Below, one piece after another: positions 23,406 to 30,853 of a stretch of DNA of 41,630 nucleotides. The notes beneath the pieces are model-generated. The model did no database searches and was not told the DNA's origin. It saw nothing but the letters and a program-made list of their open reading frames with translations. Both the position numbers and the translations under genes were made by a program. Each line of letters begins with the position of its first letter. Positions within the stretch are counted from its first letter, which is position 1. This stretch comes from a virus: positions 1-41,630 of the IMG/VR virus record IMGVR_UViG_3300009537_004351. One strand, written 5' to 3'.

Positions 23406-24943
23406 CAGAAAAAGATCAAGCTATTATTGCCCAACTGATTGACCCAGATGTTGAGGCTCAAGCCAAGTACCCTTATAGTTCAGAGTTTCAACAAGTATTG
23501 ATTGGGATGCTTCTTTGCGATAGGTTTTTCTTGTCGCAAAGTTTTGGTCTAATCAAACCACATTATTTTTCAAGCGAAGTGCATCAATTCATTTCTCGTT
23601 TTGTGTTTGACTTTTTTGAAAAATATAAAAATCTGCCAAGTAAGATTTTTGTTCGACAAGGTACTGAGGAGTTCTTGAAGAAAAAATATGCTAATCGAGT
23701 GGATGATTTTGGAGTATTTAGAACAATTTATCTTGGTGAGCTAAAAACGATCTACGATTATTATACCAAGGGTGGTGTTGGCAACTTGATGCCAGGTCTT
23801 GATCCAATTGAAGCTATTTTGGATAAGATTACTACTTTTGCCAAAACCCAAGCAATGAAGACTGCGTTTCATAGGTCCTTGGAGTTGATAAGGAGAAATC
23901 CAGAGGTTGATGAAACTTGGGATCAAGTTAATCAAATCATTAAAGAAGCACAATTGGTTAATCGCAACTTTGATTTTGGCTTGGATTATTTTCAAACTGT
24001 GGAAGAACGATATGAAAGGATGCGTGAGAATGAGCAGTTGACAGAAATTTTTTCTACTGGATTCGATAAGTTGGATAGTGGTTTAGCTGGTGGTGGAATG
24101 GTGCGTGGTGAAATTGGTGCTGTAATGGCACTTCCTGGTAGAGGCAAAAGTCTTAATTTAGTATTGGCAGCTGTTAAAAACATTGCTAGAGGTAAAAAAG
24201 TATTATATGTTACAACTGAGATGAGGCAGGATCGTGTTGCAGTAAGATTTGATGCAATGTTTAGCTTAATTGGTCAGCATAAACTTTTGCAAAATCAAGA
24301 AGAAGTAATGCGTGCTTTGAGAGGTATTATAGAAGAATTTGATGATAAACAAAGACTTGTTGTTAAACAATTCCCTAGTGGAACTGCGGATATAAGCACT
24401 GTTAAAGCTTATCATTCTCAATTGATTATGTTTGGATTTCGTCCCGATCTGGTTATTATTGATTATCCTGGAGATATGAAGGAATATCCAGGAATTAAAA
24501 CCTATGAATCTATGTTTAGATGGATTCGTGATTTGAAAGGCTTTGGTGCGGAAGAGGATCATTGTACCTTGATTGCCATACAGCCTAATAGGGATGCATC
24601 TGAATTGACTATTGATGATTTTATGGATGAAAGTAAACAAGGTGGTTCGTTCGATCAGAATAAGGTTTTTGATGTTTTTTGGACATTGAATCAGATAGCA
24701 GAAGAAAAGAAAGCAGGTATAGGTAGGTTATTTGTAGCAAAAGCTAGAAATGGTAAAGCAAATTATTCTTTTAAGATTTATTATGACTTTAGTAAACAAA
24801 CCTTGATGCTTAGTGAAATAAGTGAGGATAAGTATAAGCGTCTAAGAATTAGTAACCAGAATACAACCTCTGATGATACAGAAAGTATAGTTGATACGGT
24901 TGCTAAGTCTGTTTATGAACCGAGTGAAGGAGAATTAGTATAA
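23393..24943 (+). CDS. Replicative DNA helicase, DnaB/gp41 type
   Basis: 516 residues. An N-terminal helical domain (YPYSSEFQQVLIGMLLCDRF) precedes a RecA-fold motor domain starting near 215 with TGFDKLDSGLAGGGMVRGEIG, Walker A LPGRGKS near 247-253, a TTEMRQDRVAVRFDAM helicase segment and Walker B LVIIDYPGDM. It is the ring helicase that unwinds the phage fork, as T4 gp41. No separate primase is recognised in the window. An AGGAGG-type site lies before the ATG. Followed immediately (shared base at 24943) by the UvsY-like gene. Confidence 0.92.
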   Translation: MENLTEKDQAIIAQLIDPDVEAQAKYPYSSEFQQVLIGMLLCDRFFLSQSFGLIKPHYFSSEVHQFISRFVFDFFEKYKNLPSKIFVRQGTEEFLKKKYANRVDDFGVFRTIYLGELKTIYDYYTKGGVGNLMPGLDPIEAILDKITTFAKTQAMKTAFHRSLELIRRNPEVDETWDQVNQIIKEAQLVNRNFDFGLDYFQTVEERYERMRENEQLTEIFSTGFDKLDSGLAGGGMVRGEIGAVMALPGRGKSLNLVLAAVKNIARGKKVLYVTTEMRQDRVAVRFDAMFSLIGQHKLLQNQEEVMRALRGIIEEFDDKQRLVVKQFPSGTADISTVKAYHSQLIMFGFRPDLVIIDYPGDMKEYPGIKTYESMFRWIRDLKGFGAEEDHCTLIAIQPNRDASELTIDDFMDESKQGGSFDQNKVFDVFWTLNQIAEEKKAGIGRLFVAKARNGKANYSFKIYYDFSKQTLMLSEISEDKYKRLRISNQNTTSDDTESIVDTVAKSVYEPSEGELV

Positions 24944-25434
24944 TGTTGAATGAAAAGGTCTCAGTTTATATTGGTGATGAGAAGATCGATTTAGATAGAG
25001 AGAAATTGTATTTCACGGAATCTAGTTTGAACGAATACATCCAAACTGAAGGTGGTTGGATCGATTATTTTGGAGCAAAGTTGGCTGCTGCTGAGATGGA
25101 TTTGGCTGCCGCTGACCATCAATATGAAGTGATTTACTCAAAGAAATTTACAGAATATAAAGATCAGGGAGGTAGTGACAAATATGTTGAAGCTGCAACT
25201 AAAATTGATCCTGATGTTGAAGCCCATAGGAAGGTCATCATTGTCAAGAAATATACAGTCAGAATGCTTCAACAGCATTTGCGGGCTTGGGATAAAAATC
25301 ACGAGAATGCACAAAGTAGAGGACATTTCTTGAGGAAAGAAATGGATCGTTTAAATAAGGATGTAATCAAATCTGATAATTATTTAGAAAGAAAAATCGA
25401 AGAAGCAGTCAAAGAAGTTGATATTGACTTGTAG
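24943..25434 (+). CDS. UvsY-like recombination mediator
   Basis: 163 residues, close to the 137 of T4 UvsY and similar in layout: an acidic lead-in with LDREKLYFTESS, a long helix (EGGWIDYFGAKLAAAEMDLAAAD), a short K-F-x-x-Y linker, an I-D-P-D-V segment, a second helical part and NAQSRGHFLRKEMDRL, which parallels the A-I-K-S-R-G end of T4 UvsY. UvsY loads UvsX on gp32-coated DNA; both partners are in the window. Resemblance by eye only. The start overlaps the helicase stop (TAATG). Confidence 0.65.
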   Translation: MLNEKVSVYIGDEKIDLDREKLYFTESSLNEYIQTEGGWIDYFGAKLAAAEMDLAAADHQYEVIYSKKFTEYKDQGGSDKYVEAATKIDPDVEAHRKVIIVKKYTVRMLQQHLRAWDKNHENAQSRGHFLRKEMDRLNKDVIKSDNYLERKIEEAVKEVDIDL

Positions 25435-25479
25435 CCTGTCTTTTCCGCATAATGGAATTGATACTGACGGAGGTTGTTA

Positions 25480-25746
25480 GTGGCGGAACTTATGATTTCT
25501 AATAAAGGGATAGCTTTGGTGCAAGAGGTTATGTATCAGGCTAGACTTAGGGAGATGGCAGTATCTTTTGATCCTTGTCATAATTTTACACAAGAAGAGC
25601 TCGATCTTTTTAATGAAGTTGCTTCTAATATAACTGATTTTATGGTAGATGCTTGGGAAACTCATTGTGAGATAGAAGGTGTTAGAGATTTGAAATCTGA
25701 AAAAGCTAAAGAGATTTTCCATAGAATATATGAGAATCAAAACTAA
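25480..25746 (+). CDS. Small hypothetical protein
   Basis: 88 residues from GTG 25480, chosen because GGAGG at 25469-25473 is six bases upstream; TTG 25474 would overlap the spacing and ATG 25492 is too far. Helical and acidic, no cysteine motif or membrane segment; not recognised. Its stop shares a base with the next ATG (TAATG at 25744-25748). Confidence 0.7.
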   Translation: MAELMISNKGIALVQEVMYQARLREMAVSFDPCHNFTQEELDLFNEVASNITDFMVDAWETHCEIEGVRDLKSEKAKEIFHRIYENQN

Positions 25747-26063
25747 TGCCTCTCTATACTGCTATAGTTGATTACAATTCCTGTACCTATTGTGGTGGTT
25801 CTGGTATTTTTGAGAGTAAAGAATGCAAGGAATGTCATAATACGTGGGGGACTACGAACGTAATTCAAGTTGATGCTGAAAATCTCGATGTCGCTATTGG
25901 AAAGATAAAATATAAGCTATTTTTGGATTGCGGTTTTGAAGATAATATGTTAACATCGGAAGATACGATGCCTATTGGCGACTCGGTAAATATTTGGTAT
26001 GTAGACCTATTAGACAAACGAGATCGCTTTTTCATGATTTACATTATTAAAACTGAAAGATAA
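25746..26063 (+). CDS. Small protein with DnaJ-type zinc-knuckle
   Basis: 105 residues. NSCTYCGGSGIFESKECKEC at about 12-31 carries C-x-x-C-G-G-S-G followed by C-x-x-C, the spacing of a DnaJ-like zinc finger repeat, then a beta-rich C-terminal domain. It probably binds zinc and a protein or nucleic-acid partner. Translationally coupled to the previous gene. No full-length family recognised. Confidence 0.72.
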   Translation: MPLYTAIVDYNSCTYCGGSGIFESKECKECHNTWGTTNVIQVDAENLDVAIGKIKYKLFLDCGFEDNMLTSEDTMPIGDSVNIWYVDLLDKRDRFFMIYIIKTER

Positions 26064-26086
26064 CTTTTACTAAAAGGGAGTTAGCA

Positions 26087-26278
26087 ATGGCTAAGTTTTT
26101 TGGTTGGCTTTTCTTCTTTATTATGGGCTTTAGTGTTTGTGGATTTTTCTTTGATTGGGTTGACCTTAGCAAAAATAAGGATGAACAAAGGATTGAATTT
26201 TATTTGAATACTGGAAAAGTATCGAGTGATGTGGGGTGTTGGTATAAGGTAGCATCTGATTTTGTTACCAGTTTTTAA
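26087..26278 (+). CDS. Small membrane or exported protein
   Basis: 63 residues with a good AAAGGGAG ribosome site. Residues 4-22 (FFGWLFFFIMGFSVCGFFF) form one strongly hydrophobic helix, so it is either a single-pass inner-membrane protein or one with an uncleaved signal. The remainder is polar and short. Function unknown; its location after the recombination genes gives no clue. Confidence 0.65.
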   Translation: MAKFFGWLFFFIMGFSVCGFFFDWVDLSKNKDEQRIEFYLNTGKVSSDVGCWYKVASDFVTSF

Positions 26279-26280
26279 CA

Positions 26281-26853
26281 ATGGTTGATCCAATTAATTT
26301 CACAGACTATAATAGAACTGATTTTGAGTTAGAGGAGGCTGCCTTATTTTCAGTTTTAGTGACTGGTAAATCAGCCCTAACTACTGCTAAAAGTCTGAAT
26401 AAATTATTGACATCGACTGGATGGTCTGCTGGACAATCGCCGTTTGCTTTTTTAAAAGAATATAGTTTACTTTTTTTAACACAATTGTTAAGAATGAAAG
26501 GAATTGGTTGTTATAACAGTAAGGCAAAGAGCATTTTTGAGTTAGTTAGAAGTAAAATTGATTTAAGAACTTGTGCTATTGATGAATTAGAAAAGATTCA
26601 TGGGATAGGTCAAAAGACCTCCCGAATGTTTTTATTGCATACTCGCCCAAATGTCCGGTGTGCTGCACTAGACACTCATATCCTTAAATATCTGGCAGAT
26701 AAAGGATATGAAGTGCCAAAAAACACTCCTAGCTCCAAAAAAAAATATAAGGAGCTAGAGAGTGTTTTTTTATCACTTGCAGATAAATCACATATGTCTG
26801 TAGCTGACTTTGATTTATCAATTTGGAGGAAATATAGTAGAAATGGGATATAG
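26281..26853 (+). CDS. HhH-GPD DNA glycosylase / endonuclease III-like
   Basis: 190 residues. The helix-hairpin-helix at 107-113 (HGIGQKT, with Lys112 at the place of the catalytic Lys of endonuclease III) is followed by CAALDTHILKYL, where Asp131 is the catalytic aspartate. The C-terminal iron-sulfur cluster of classical Nth is missing. It would excise damaged or deaminated bases. A strong terminator-like hairpin lies inside the coding region at 26722-26771, and the deaminase gene starts within the last codons. Confidence 0.85.
   Translation: MVDPINFTDYNRTDFELEEAALFSVLVTGKSALTTAKSLNKLLTSTGWSAGQSPFAFLKEYSLLFLTQLLRMKGIGCYNSKAKSIFELVRSKIDLRTCAIDELEKIHGIGQKTSRMFLLHTRPNVRCAALDTHILKYLADKGYEVPKNTPSSKKKYKELESVFLSLADKSHMSVADFDLSIWRKYSRNGI
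26722..26771 (+). terminator. Terminator-like hairpin inside the glycosylase gene
   Basis: AACACTCCTAGCTCC (26722-26736) pairs with GGAGCTAGAGAGTGTT (26751-26766) over 15 pairs with one bulged A, followed by a T run to 26771. It has every hallmark of an intrinsic terminator yet is in frame within codons of the glycosylase. It may attenuate transcription into the deaminase gene, with translating ribosomes preventing folding. Confidence 0.6.
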
Positions 26854-27478
26854 TTTTACTTCGGATCAAATTAAATATTTTATGAAGATGGCTAAGGCAG
26901 TTCAAGATTCTGAGAACCCTTGTTATTCTCGCAGCCTTGGTTCTGTAGTTGCCGATCCTCGCAATGGAGATTTGGTTTCAATTGGACATAATGCTCCTCC
27001 AAAAAATTGTCCTCCATGTGATAATGAGAATTATCTTGGAACTGTAGTTTGGCCGCAATTGACCAAGGATGAAAAAGATGCTCTTGCCCTTGGAGGTCCA
27101 GCCGATGCCGATGATGATTATTTTAGAAGAAAATTTATGTATACTTATAGAAATTGTGGCATCTGTCCAAGGAAATTAATTGGTGCTCCAAGCGGCCAGA
27201 GATTAGAACTTTGCTCATGTTCGCATAGCGAACATAACGCTTGTGTACAAGCTCATAGGGATATAACGGGTTGTTGGATATTTTGTTTTATGGGCGTTCC
27301 TTGTATCGAGTGTTGTAAGACTATCATTAATTCTGGCATTTCTACTGTAGTAGCTATTGATTATGGTCAAGATGAACGTGGTAAGGATGATTATAGTCCT
27401 TATTCATCTCGCTGGCTTCTACATAGAGCAAGAGTTGATCTACGTTTAGAAAAGAAAGGATGGCTTGGACTCGAATAA
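26843..27478 (+). CDS. dCMP deaminase-like protein
   Basis: 211 residues from ATG 26843 (an earlier TTG at 26810 is in frame). Zinc-dependent deaminase motifs are His128-x-Glu130 in CSHSEHNA and MGVPCIECCKT with P-C-x-x-C at 153-157. An insert between them carries additional Cys (CGICPRK, CSCSH) that could form a second zinc site, as in some phage deoxycytidylate deaminases. It would turn dCMP to dUMP for dTMP synthesis. It overlaps the glycosylase end by 11 bases. A related deaminase acting on another nucleotide is possible. Confidence 0.85.
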   Translation: MGYSFTSDQIKYFMKMAKAVQDSENPCYSRSLGSVVADPRNGDLVSIGHNAPPKNCPPCDNENYLGTVVWPQLTKDEKDALALGGPADADDDYFRRKFMYTYRNCGICPRKLIGAPSGQRLELCSCSHSEHNACVQAHRDITGCWIFCFMGVPCIECCKTIINSGISTVVAIDYGQDERGKDDYSPYSSRWLLHRARVDLRLEKKGWLGLE

Positions 27479-27522
27479 AGAATTTGAATGGCATCCTTCC
27501 AATTGATAAAATAAAGAATGGA

Positions 27523-27819
27523 TTAACCAACAACAGGTAAAGAAAATTTTCCATCAGGCACTTCTACAACTTTTAGTTGTGAACAAGCATGAATTCGCCG
27601 TCCATTCTCCCAATAATAACAACAGCGACCACATTTAATACAAAACTCTTCTATTTCCTGCTGGGTATTTAATTTAAGTTGCTCTTCTAAAGTTCTCAAT
27701 TCTTTGGTTTCTTGATTATAGAACTGACAATCTTCAAATATATCATTTCCATCATTCCAGGGATAATAGCGACAGCATTCTGGACGATTTTTATAAACTT
27801 GGCAAAGATGTAGTTTCAT
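27523..27819 (-). CDS. CxxCxxCC metal-chelating protein with permuted YkgJ-like order
   Basis: 98 residues, lone minus-strand gene. It contains CQVYKNRPECCRYYPW at 6-21 and CIKCGRCCYYWENGRRIHAC at 60-79. Both pieces are signatures of the YkgJ family (zinc/iron-chelating), but in ordinary members the C-x-x-C-G-x-C-C piece comes first and the C-x-x-Y-x-x-R-P-x-x-C-R piece last. Here the order is reversed, joined by a charged helix. No continuation in another frame was seen downstream. Role unknown. Confidence 0.75.
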   Translation of the reverse strand: MKLHLCQVYKNRPECCRYYPWNDGNDIFEDCQFYNQETKELRTLEEQLKLNTQQEIEEFCIKCGRCCYYWENGRRIHACSQLKVVEVPDGKFSLPVVG

Positions 27820-27844
27820 ATCTAAAAAATAGTATTGTTAAACA

Positions 27845-28059
27845 TATCTATTTCGTAGTCTCTTGTAAATTTTGCAGAGAACAACGTGGCGGCTGCCCAT
27901 AAGAATGCTGCATCGTTGCTGTAAAATAGGTGATTCGGCTTTTATGGATACAGGATGGTTTGAGCCACTGTGTAAGCCAATTTCCGATAGAGTGATAAAA
28001 AGCTCGGAAAACTCTAATCGTGATTTGGATCGTGTCTGAATTGTGATTAGAGTTTTTTT
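27845..28059 (+). ncRNA. Candidate small RNA ending in a terminator
   Basis: About 215 bases without a supported gene. It contains CAACG/CGTTG pairing around 27885-27920, a seven-base helix TTTCCGA (27981-27987) with TCGGAAA (28004-28010), and a strong terminator at the end. The small minus-strand frame across it lacks a family or ribosome site. A plus-strand RNA is the simplest reading, but the promoter was not located. Confidence 0.35.
28008..28059 (+). terminator. Intrinsic terminator
   Basis: AAAACTCTAATC (28008-28019) pairs perfectly with GATTAGAGTTTT (28045-28056), continuing into a T run to 28059. The 25-base loop is long. Its 5' arm shares three bases with the adjacent TTTCCGA/TCGGAAA helix. 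Confidence 0.7.
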
Positions 28060-28062
28060 GTA

Positions 28063-28091
28063 TTGATTCATTTTGATTTTTTGATTACAAT
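28063..28091 (+). promoter_or_regulatory. Sigma70-like promoter
   Basis: TTGATT at 28063-28068, 17-base spacer, TACAAT at 28086-28091; predicted start near 28098, just upstream of the AAAGGGAG ribosome site of the exported-protein gene at 28116. Confidence 0.55.
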
Positions 28092-28115
28092 TTCACTGTC
28101 TAAAGGGAGATTGTA

Positions 28116-28430
28116 ATGGAAAAGCTCATACCTTTATTTTTATTTTTTACTTCAAACCTTTTAGTTGCCGACCCTAATAAGTTAGTTGATTACGATAAGA
28201 TTACAATTGATTTTAAAAATAAAGTTGTTTTGATTGAAGGTGAAGTACCGACTTCTGGGTGGAAGATTTATACTAAGGTTGATAATGATAGTGTTTTGAT
28301 TTATGGTGACGCTCCAGAAATTGGTGCTGCTATTATAACTTATTATAAGTTGAAATTTGATTTTAATAAATTGAAACATAAAACTTTTGTTATAGTTGGT
28401 AAAACTAGAAAAATAAGTGTAACTCATTGA
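28116..28430 (+). CDS. Small exported beta-rich protein
   Basis: 104 residues with a clear ribosome site. Residues 1-18 (MEKLIPLFLFFTSNLLVA) form a signal peptide with probable cleavage after Val-Ala. The mature part is rich in beta-forming residues (KITIDFKNKVVLIEGEV, KTFVIVGKTRKISV) and has no Cys. Probably periplasmic or secreted; family unknown. It has its own promoter and a preceding terminator, thus a separate transcription unit. Confidence 0.75.
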   Translation: MEKLIPLFLFFTSNLLVADPNKLVDYDKITIDFKNKVVLIEGEVPTSGWKIYTKVDNDSVLIYGDAPEIGAAIITYYKLKFDFNKLKHKTFVIVGKTRKISVTH

Positions 28431-28557
28431 ATCTTTTTTTAAGATTTGTACTCTAAATAATATAGACAGTGCGTTAATTGGCTGTCTTTATGACTGGCGT
28501 TAAGCAGTCATTTTACTAAGTGCAATGGTGCATTAGTTTTAAGAAAGGAGAAGTAAA
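28431..28557 (+). promoter_or_regulatory. Structured leader of the Hsp20 gene
   Basis: Three consecutive hairpins: AGACAG (28464-28469) with CTGTCT (28482-28487); ATGACT (28490-28495) with AGTCAT (28506-28511); ACTAAGTGCA (28515-28524) with TGCATTAGT (28529-28537), one G bulged. The ribosome site AAGGAG (28545-28550) lies just outside the last one. No clear -35/-10 pair was found. Confidence 0.45.
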
Positions 28558-29067
28558 ATGAGTAGAGATTTAGTAAGTCGTTTAAACAATCTTAGAGAGG
28601 AATTCTTTTATCCTCTAGAAAGTCAATTCAATAAGTTTTTTGATGAATTTTTCTCCAATGATTTTGGAGTTAACATGATCAAAGGACGTTCTAATTATCC
28701 TAAACTTGATGTCATGACTGCTGATGGCAAATGGGTGGTTGAAGTCCATATCCCAGGGATAGATGGGAAAGACTTGGAGGTCGAAATTTTGCCGCAAAAA
28801 AGCCACGATTCGCAGGGTGTTACAATCGAAGAAAGGTTGCTCAAAATATCAGGCCGTCAAAGTGATGAGCAATATGATAAGGGGGCCACCTGGCAAGTAA
28901 AGGAGCTTAGGCGTTCTTCATTTGAAAGGTCGCTGGTACTTCCTGATTATGTGCAAGGCGAGCCAGATGCTACGATGAAGGATGGTGTTCTCAAACTTGT
29001 TTGGAATGTGCCAGAATTAAAAGCTCCAGAAAAGAAAACAATTTCTATTAAGTACATGGATAGATAA
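28558..29067 (+). CDS. Hsp20 / alpha-crystallin small heat-shock protein
   Basis: 169 residues. The alpha-crystallin domain covers about 45-165, with YPKLDVMTADGKWVVEVHIPG, then LLKISGRQ, FERSLVLPDYV and the hallmark A-x-M-K-D-G-V-L-K-L-V-W in the last third. The N-terminal arm is aromatic and charged, as expected for oligomerising members. It would hold unfolding proteins, possibly assisting virion assembly or protecting replication proteins. A strong terminator follows at 29114. Confidence 0.93.
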   Translation: MSRDLVSRLNNLREEFFYPLESQFNKFFDEFFSNDFGVNMIKGRSNYPKLDVMTADGKWVVEVHIPGIDGKDLEVEILPQKSHDSQGVTIEERLLKISGRQSDEQYDKGATWQVKELRRSSFERSLVLPDYVQGEPDATMKDGVLKLVWNVPELKAPEKKTISIKYMDR

Positions 29068-29086
29068 ATCGTCCACCTTTTTTAGC

Positions 29087-29102
29087 CTCGACAATTGTCG
29101 AG
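29087..29102. repeat. Perfect 16-base palindrome
   Basis: CTCGACAATTGTCGAG, immediately downstream of the Hsp20 stop and 11 bases before a terminator. Could be a protein-binding site or a small second hairpin of the terminator. Confidence 0.6.
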
Positions 29103-29113
29103 TTAATAATAGG

Positions 29114-29149
29114 CCTGCTACTCTTATTAAAGAGTAGCAGGTTTTTTTT
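29114..29149 (+). terminator. Strong intrinsic terminator after Hsp20
   Basis: CCTGCTACTCTT (29114-29125) pairs with AAGAGTAGCAGG (29130-29141), a 12-pair stem with a four-base loop, followed by eight T. The T run touches the ATG of the next gene at 29150. Confidence 0.9.
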
Positions 29150-29770
29150 ATGAAAATAGAAAAATTAAAAGAATTAATCGATGCTAAACTTTCTAAGCGA
29201 ATACTCACAGGTAGAATTTTGCTGAGCAATATGTGTCTACCAGACGAAGAATTTAAGGAACTTCCTAGTTTTACTGAGCCTAGATTTTATAGTTTTTATT
29301 ACTATCTTGGTACACTTATTCAACCCAAGAATTTATTTGAGTTGGGATTTGATTTAGGTTTGTCAACTTCTTGCTTTTTGAAGGGTTGTAAAACAGTTGG
29401 TAATTTTCTAGCTTTTCGTGAATTAAAAGAAGAGGAGCACTATTCGCCAAGACTTGGTTTTAGAAATATAAAGGTTAATTATAAGAAAGACTTCAATATA
29501 CATATTGGCACATTGATCGATGAAGAATTTATTGCTTTATTTAAATCTACAAAATTTGATTTAGCTTTTATAAATCAGAAGGCAAGTTATGATAAATACA
29601 GGCTGTTTTTTGACTTTATATGGCCACAAATTTCTTCAGAAGGATTTATAATTATGGATTATTTGAATAATCAACCTTCTAAAGATGCTTATTTAGATTT
29701 TTGCAAAGCTGTAAATAGGAATCCAGTTATTATTGAAACTAGGTATGAAGTTGGAATTATTCAAAAATAA
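29150..29770 (+). CDS. Class I SAM methyltransferase-like protein
   Basis: 206 residues. LFELGFDLGLSTS near 63-75 resembles motif I (E-x-G-x-x-x-G-x-S-T) of class I methyltransferases of the Methyltransf_24 type, and FDLAFINQKASYDKY plus SEGFIIMDYLNN match later strands with the D-x-A-F-I-(D/N) pattern. The usual second-site Asp is replaced by Asn, so activity is uncertain. The annotated ATG directly abuts a terminator T run and has no ribosome site; no later ATG keeps motif I and a good site, so expression may depend on read-through. Confidence 0.62.
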   Translation: MKIEKLKELIDAKLSKRILTGRILLSNMCLPDEEFKELPSFTEPRFYSFYYYLGTLIQPKNLFELGFDLGLSTSCFLKGCKTVGNFLAFRELKEEEHYSPRLGFRNIKVNYKKDFNIHIGTLIDEEFIALFKSTKFDLAFINQKASYDKYRLFFDFIWPQISSEGFIIMDYLNNQPSKDAYLDFCKAVNRNPVIIETRYEVGIIQK

Positions 29771-29785
29771 TTTAGAAAGGCAATT

Positions 29786-30484
29786 ATGGGGTACGAAGTT
29801 TTATATCAATATCGTGAGAAATTAGAGTCTGGTGAATATAACAAAGAAGAGGTTAAAGAGTTCCACAGGAATATTGGTGAACCTTTTGAAGACGTGTCGT
29901 TAGAAAAATTAGCATCTATAATTATGGCTCAATTAGCTCGCCGCGATTTGTGGGTAATCAGTGTCAAGATTTACGAATATAAAAAACAAGAATTAACCTT
30001 CAGGGAGACTAAGGGTGGTATTGTTATAAAAAATAAAAAGTTTAGCTTAGATCAAGGGATTAATCTTGTAATGGAAGATATCCAAGAGGCTCCTTCTCCT
30101 AAATTTAACCATGCTATGAATTCAGTTTCTGAACAGCTAACAACACAAAAAAAGCGTCCTGTAAAATGGGTGACGCTTGATCCTGATATTCCTAATTTAC
30201 ATAAGGTTAAACAGAGTGGTTTGGCATTTAAACCAGATGTTAAGTATCCAGTATTTGAGATTAAGCCACATCCTAGTAAGGTTGGTGTTAACATTTATAC
30301 AATGTGGGACGATAATAAACGTGAAGTAGCTGTAATGGATGAATATTTTGTGCCAGCACAAGCTAATTTGCAGTTTGGAGCATTATTTAAAGACGAAGGT
30401 GGTGGTAATGTGACTCCTAATTCTAGCCCCAAGCTGTCTTTTGAAGGTTCTGTGAATACGCCTATGCCAGATATAAGAGGTTAA
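29786..30484 (+). CDS. Hypothetical phage protein
   Basis: 232 residues with AGAAAGG upstream. Residues 1-60 are helical and charged, the middle is beta-like (LWVISVKIYEYKKQELTFRET), and the C-terminal 90 residues are Pro-rich with a flexible end. Not recognised. One base separates it from the next gene; together they precede the gp32-like gene, suggesting a role in replication or packaging, which is only contextual. Confidence 0.72.
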   Translation: MGYEVLYQYREKLESGEYNKEEVKEFHRNIGEPFEDVSLEKLASIIMAQLARRDLWVISVKIYEYKKQELTFRETKGGIVIKNKKFSLDQGINLVMEDIQEAPSPKFNHAMNSVSEQLTTQKKRPVKWVTLDPDIPNLHKVKQSGLAFKPDVKYPVFEIKPHPSKVGVNIYTMWDDNKREVAVMDEYFVPAQANLQFGALFKDEGGGNVTPNSSPKLSFEGSVNTPMPDIRG

Positions 30485-30485
30485 T

Positions 30486-30767
30486 ATGAAAAAAAAAGAA
30501 CAACGAAAACTTTCGAAAAGAAAGGAAAGGGAAAAGAAGGTTAAGGATAAAGTACGTTTGATTAGGGCTGATAAGAGAAAAGCTGAAAAAAAGGCAAGAG
30601 ACCTGGAGTGGAAATATCGAGAAAAGAAAGAGCCTATTGTTAAACATAAAAGTCCTGATGCAGATCAACAAATTATTTCGCAATTAAAGCATAATGTAGA
30701 AATATTAGAAGCATTAGATCAAGAGGCTTCTAAGGAATCAGAGCAAGTTTCCATTTCTGGAAATTAA
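30486..30767 (+). CDS. Small lysine-rich coiled-coil protein
   Basis: 93 residues. Residues 2-55 are almost entirely Lys, Arg and Glu (MKKKEQRKLSKRKEREKK and similar), a long basic helix; the last 35 residues are acidic. It could bind nucleic acid. Family unknown. The next gene has its own promoter, so it is probably the end of this unit. Confidence 0.65.
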   Translation: MKKKEQRKLSKRKEREKKVKDKVRLIRADKRKAEKKARDLEWKYREKKEPIVKHKSPDADQQIISQLKHNVEILEALDQEASKESEQVSISGN

Positions 30768-30786
30768 TTTTTTTTTAAAAGATTTA

Positions 30787-30815
30787 TTGACTCATTGTTC
30801 GATTTATTTTATAAC
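30787..30815 (+). promoter_or_regulatory. Sigma70-like promoter for the gp32-like gene
   Basis: TTGACT at 30787-30792, spacer exactly 17 bases, TATAAC at 30810-30815; predicted start about 30822, 20 bases before an AGGAGA ribosome site at 30839-30844. The best promoter in the window. Confidence 0.65.
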
Positions 30816-30853
30816 GGTCTTATTACTTGATTTTAACTAGGAGATAATTAACT

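Noticed and set aside
24266-24640. 124-residue minus-strand frame
   Set aside because: Antisense to the DnaB-type helicase core; no start signal or recognisable domain.
25474-26278. Toxin-antitoxin pair among the small genes
   Set aside because: The small proteins lack any known toxin or antitoxin motif; only a zinc-knuckle and a membrane helix are visible.
28182-28427. 81-residue minus-strand frame
   Set aside because: Antisense to the small exported protein, which has a promoter, ribosome site and signal peptide.
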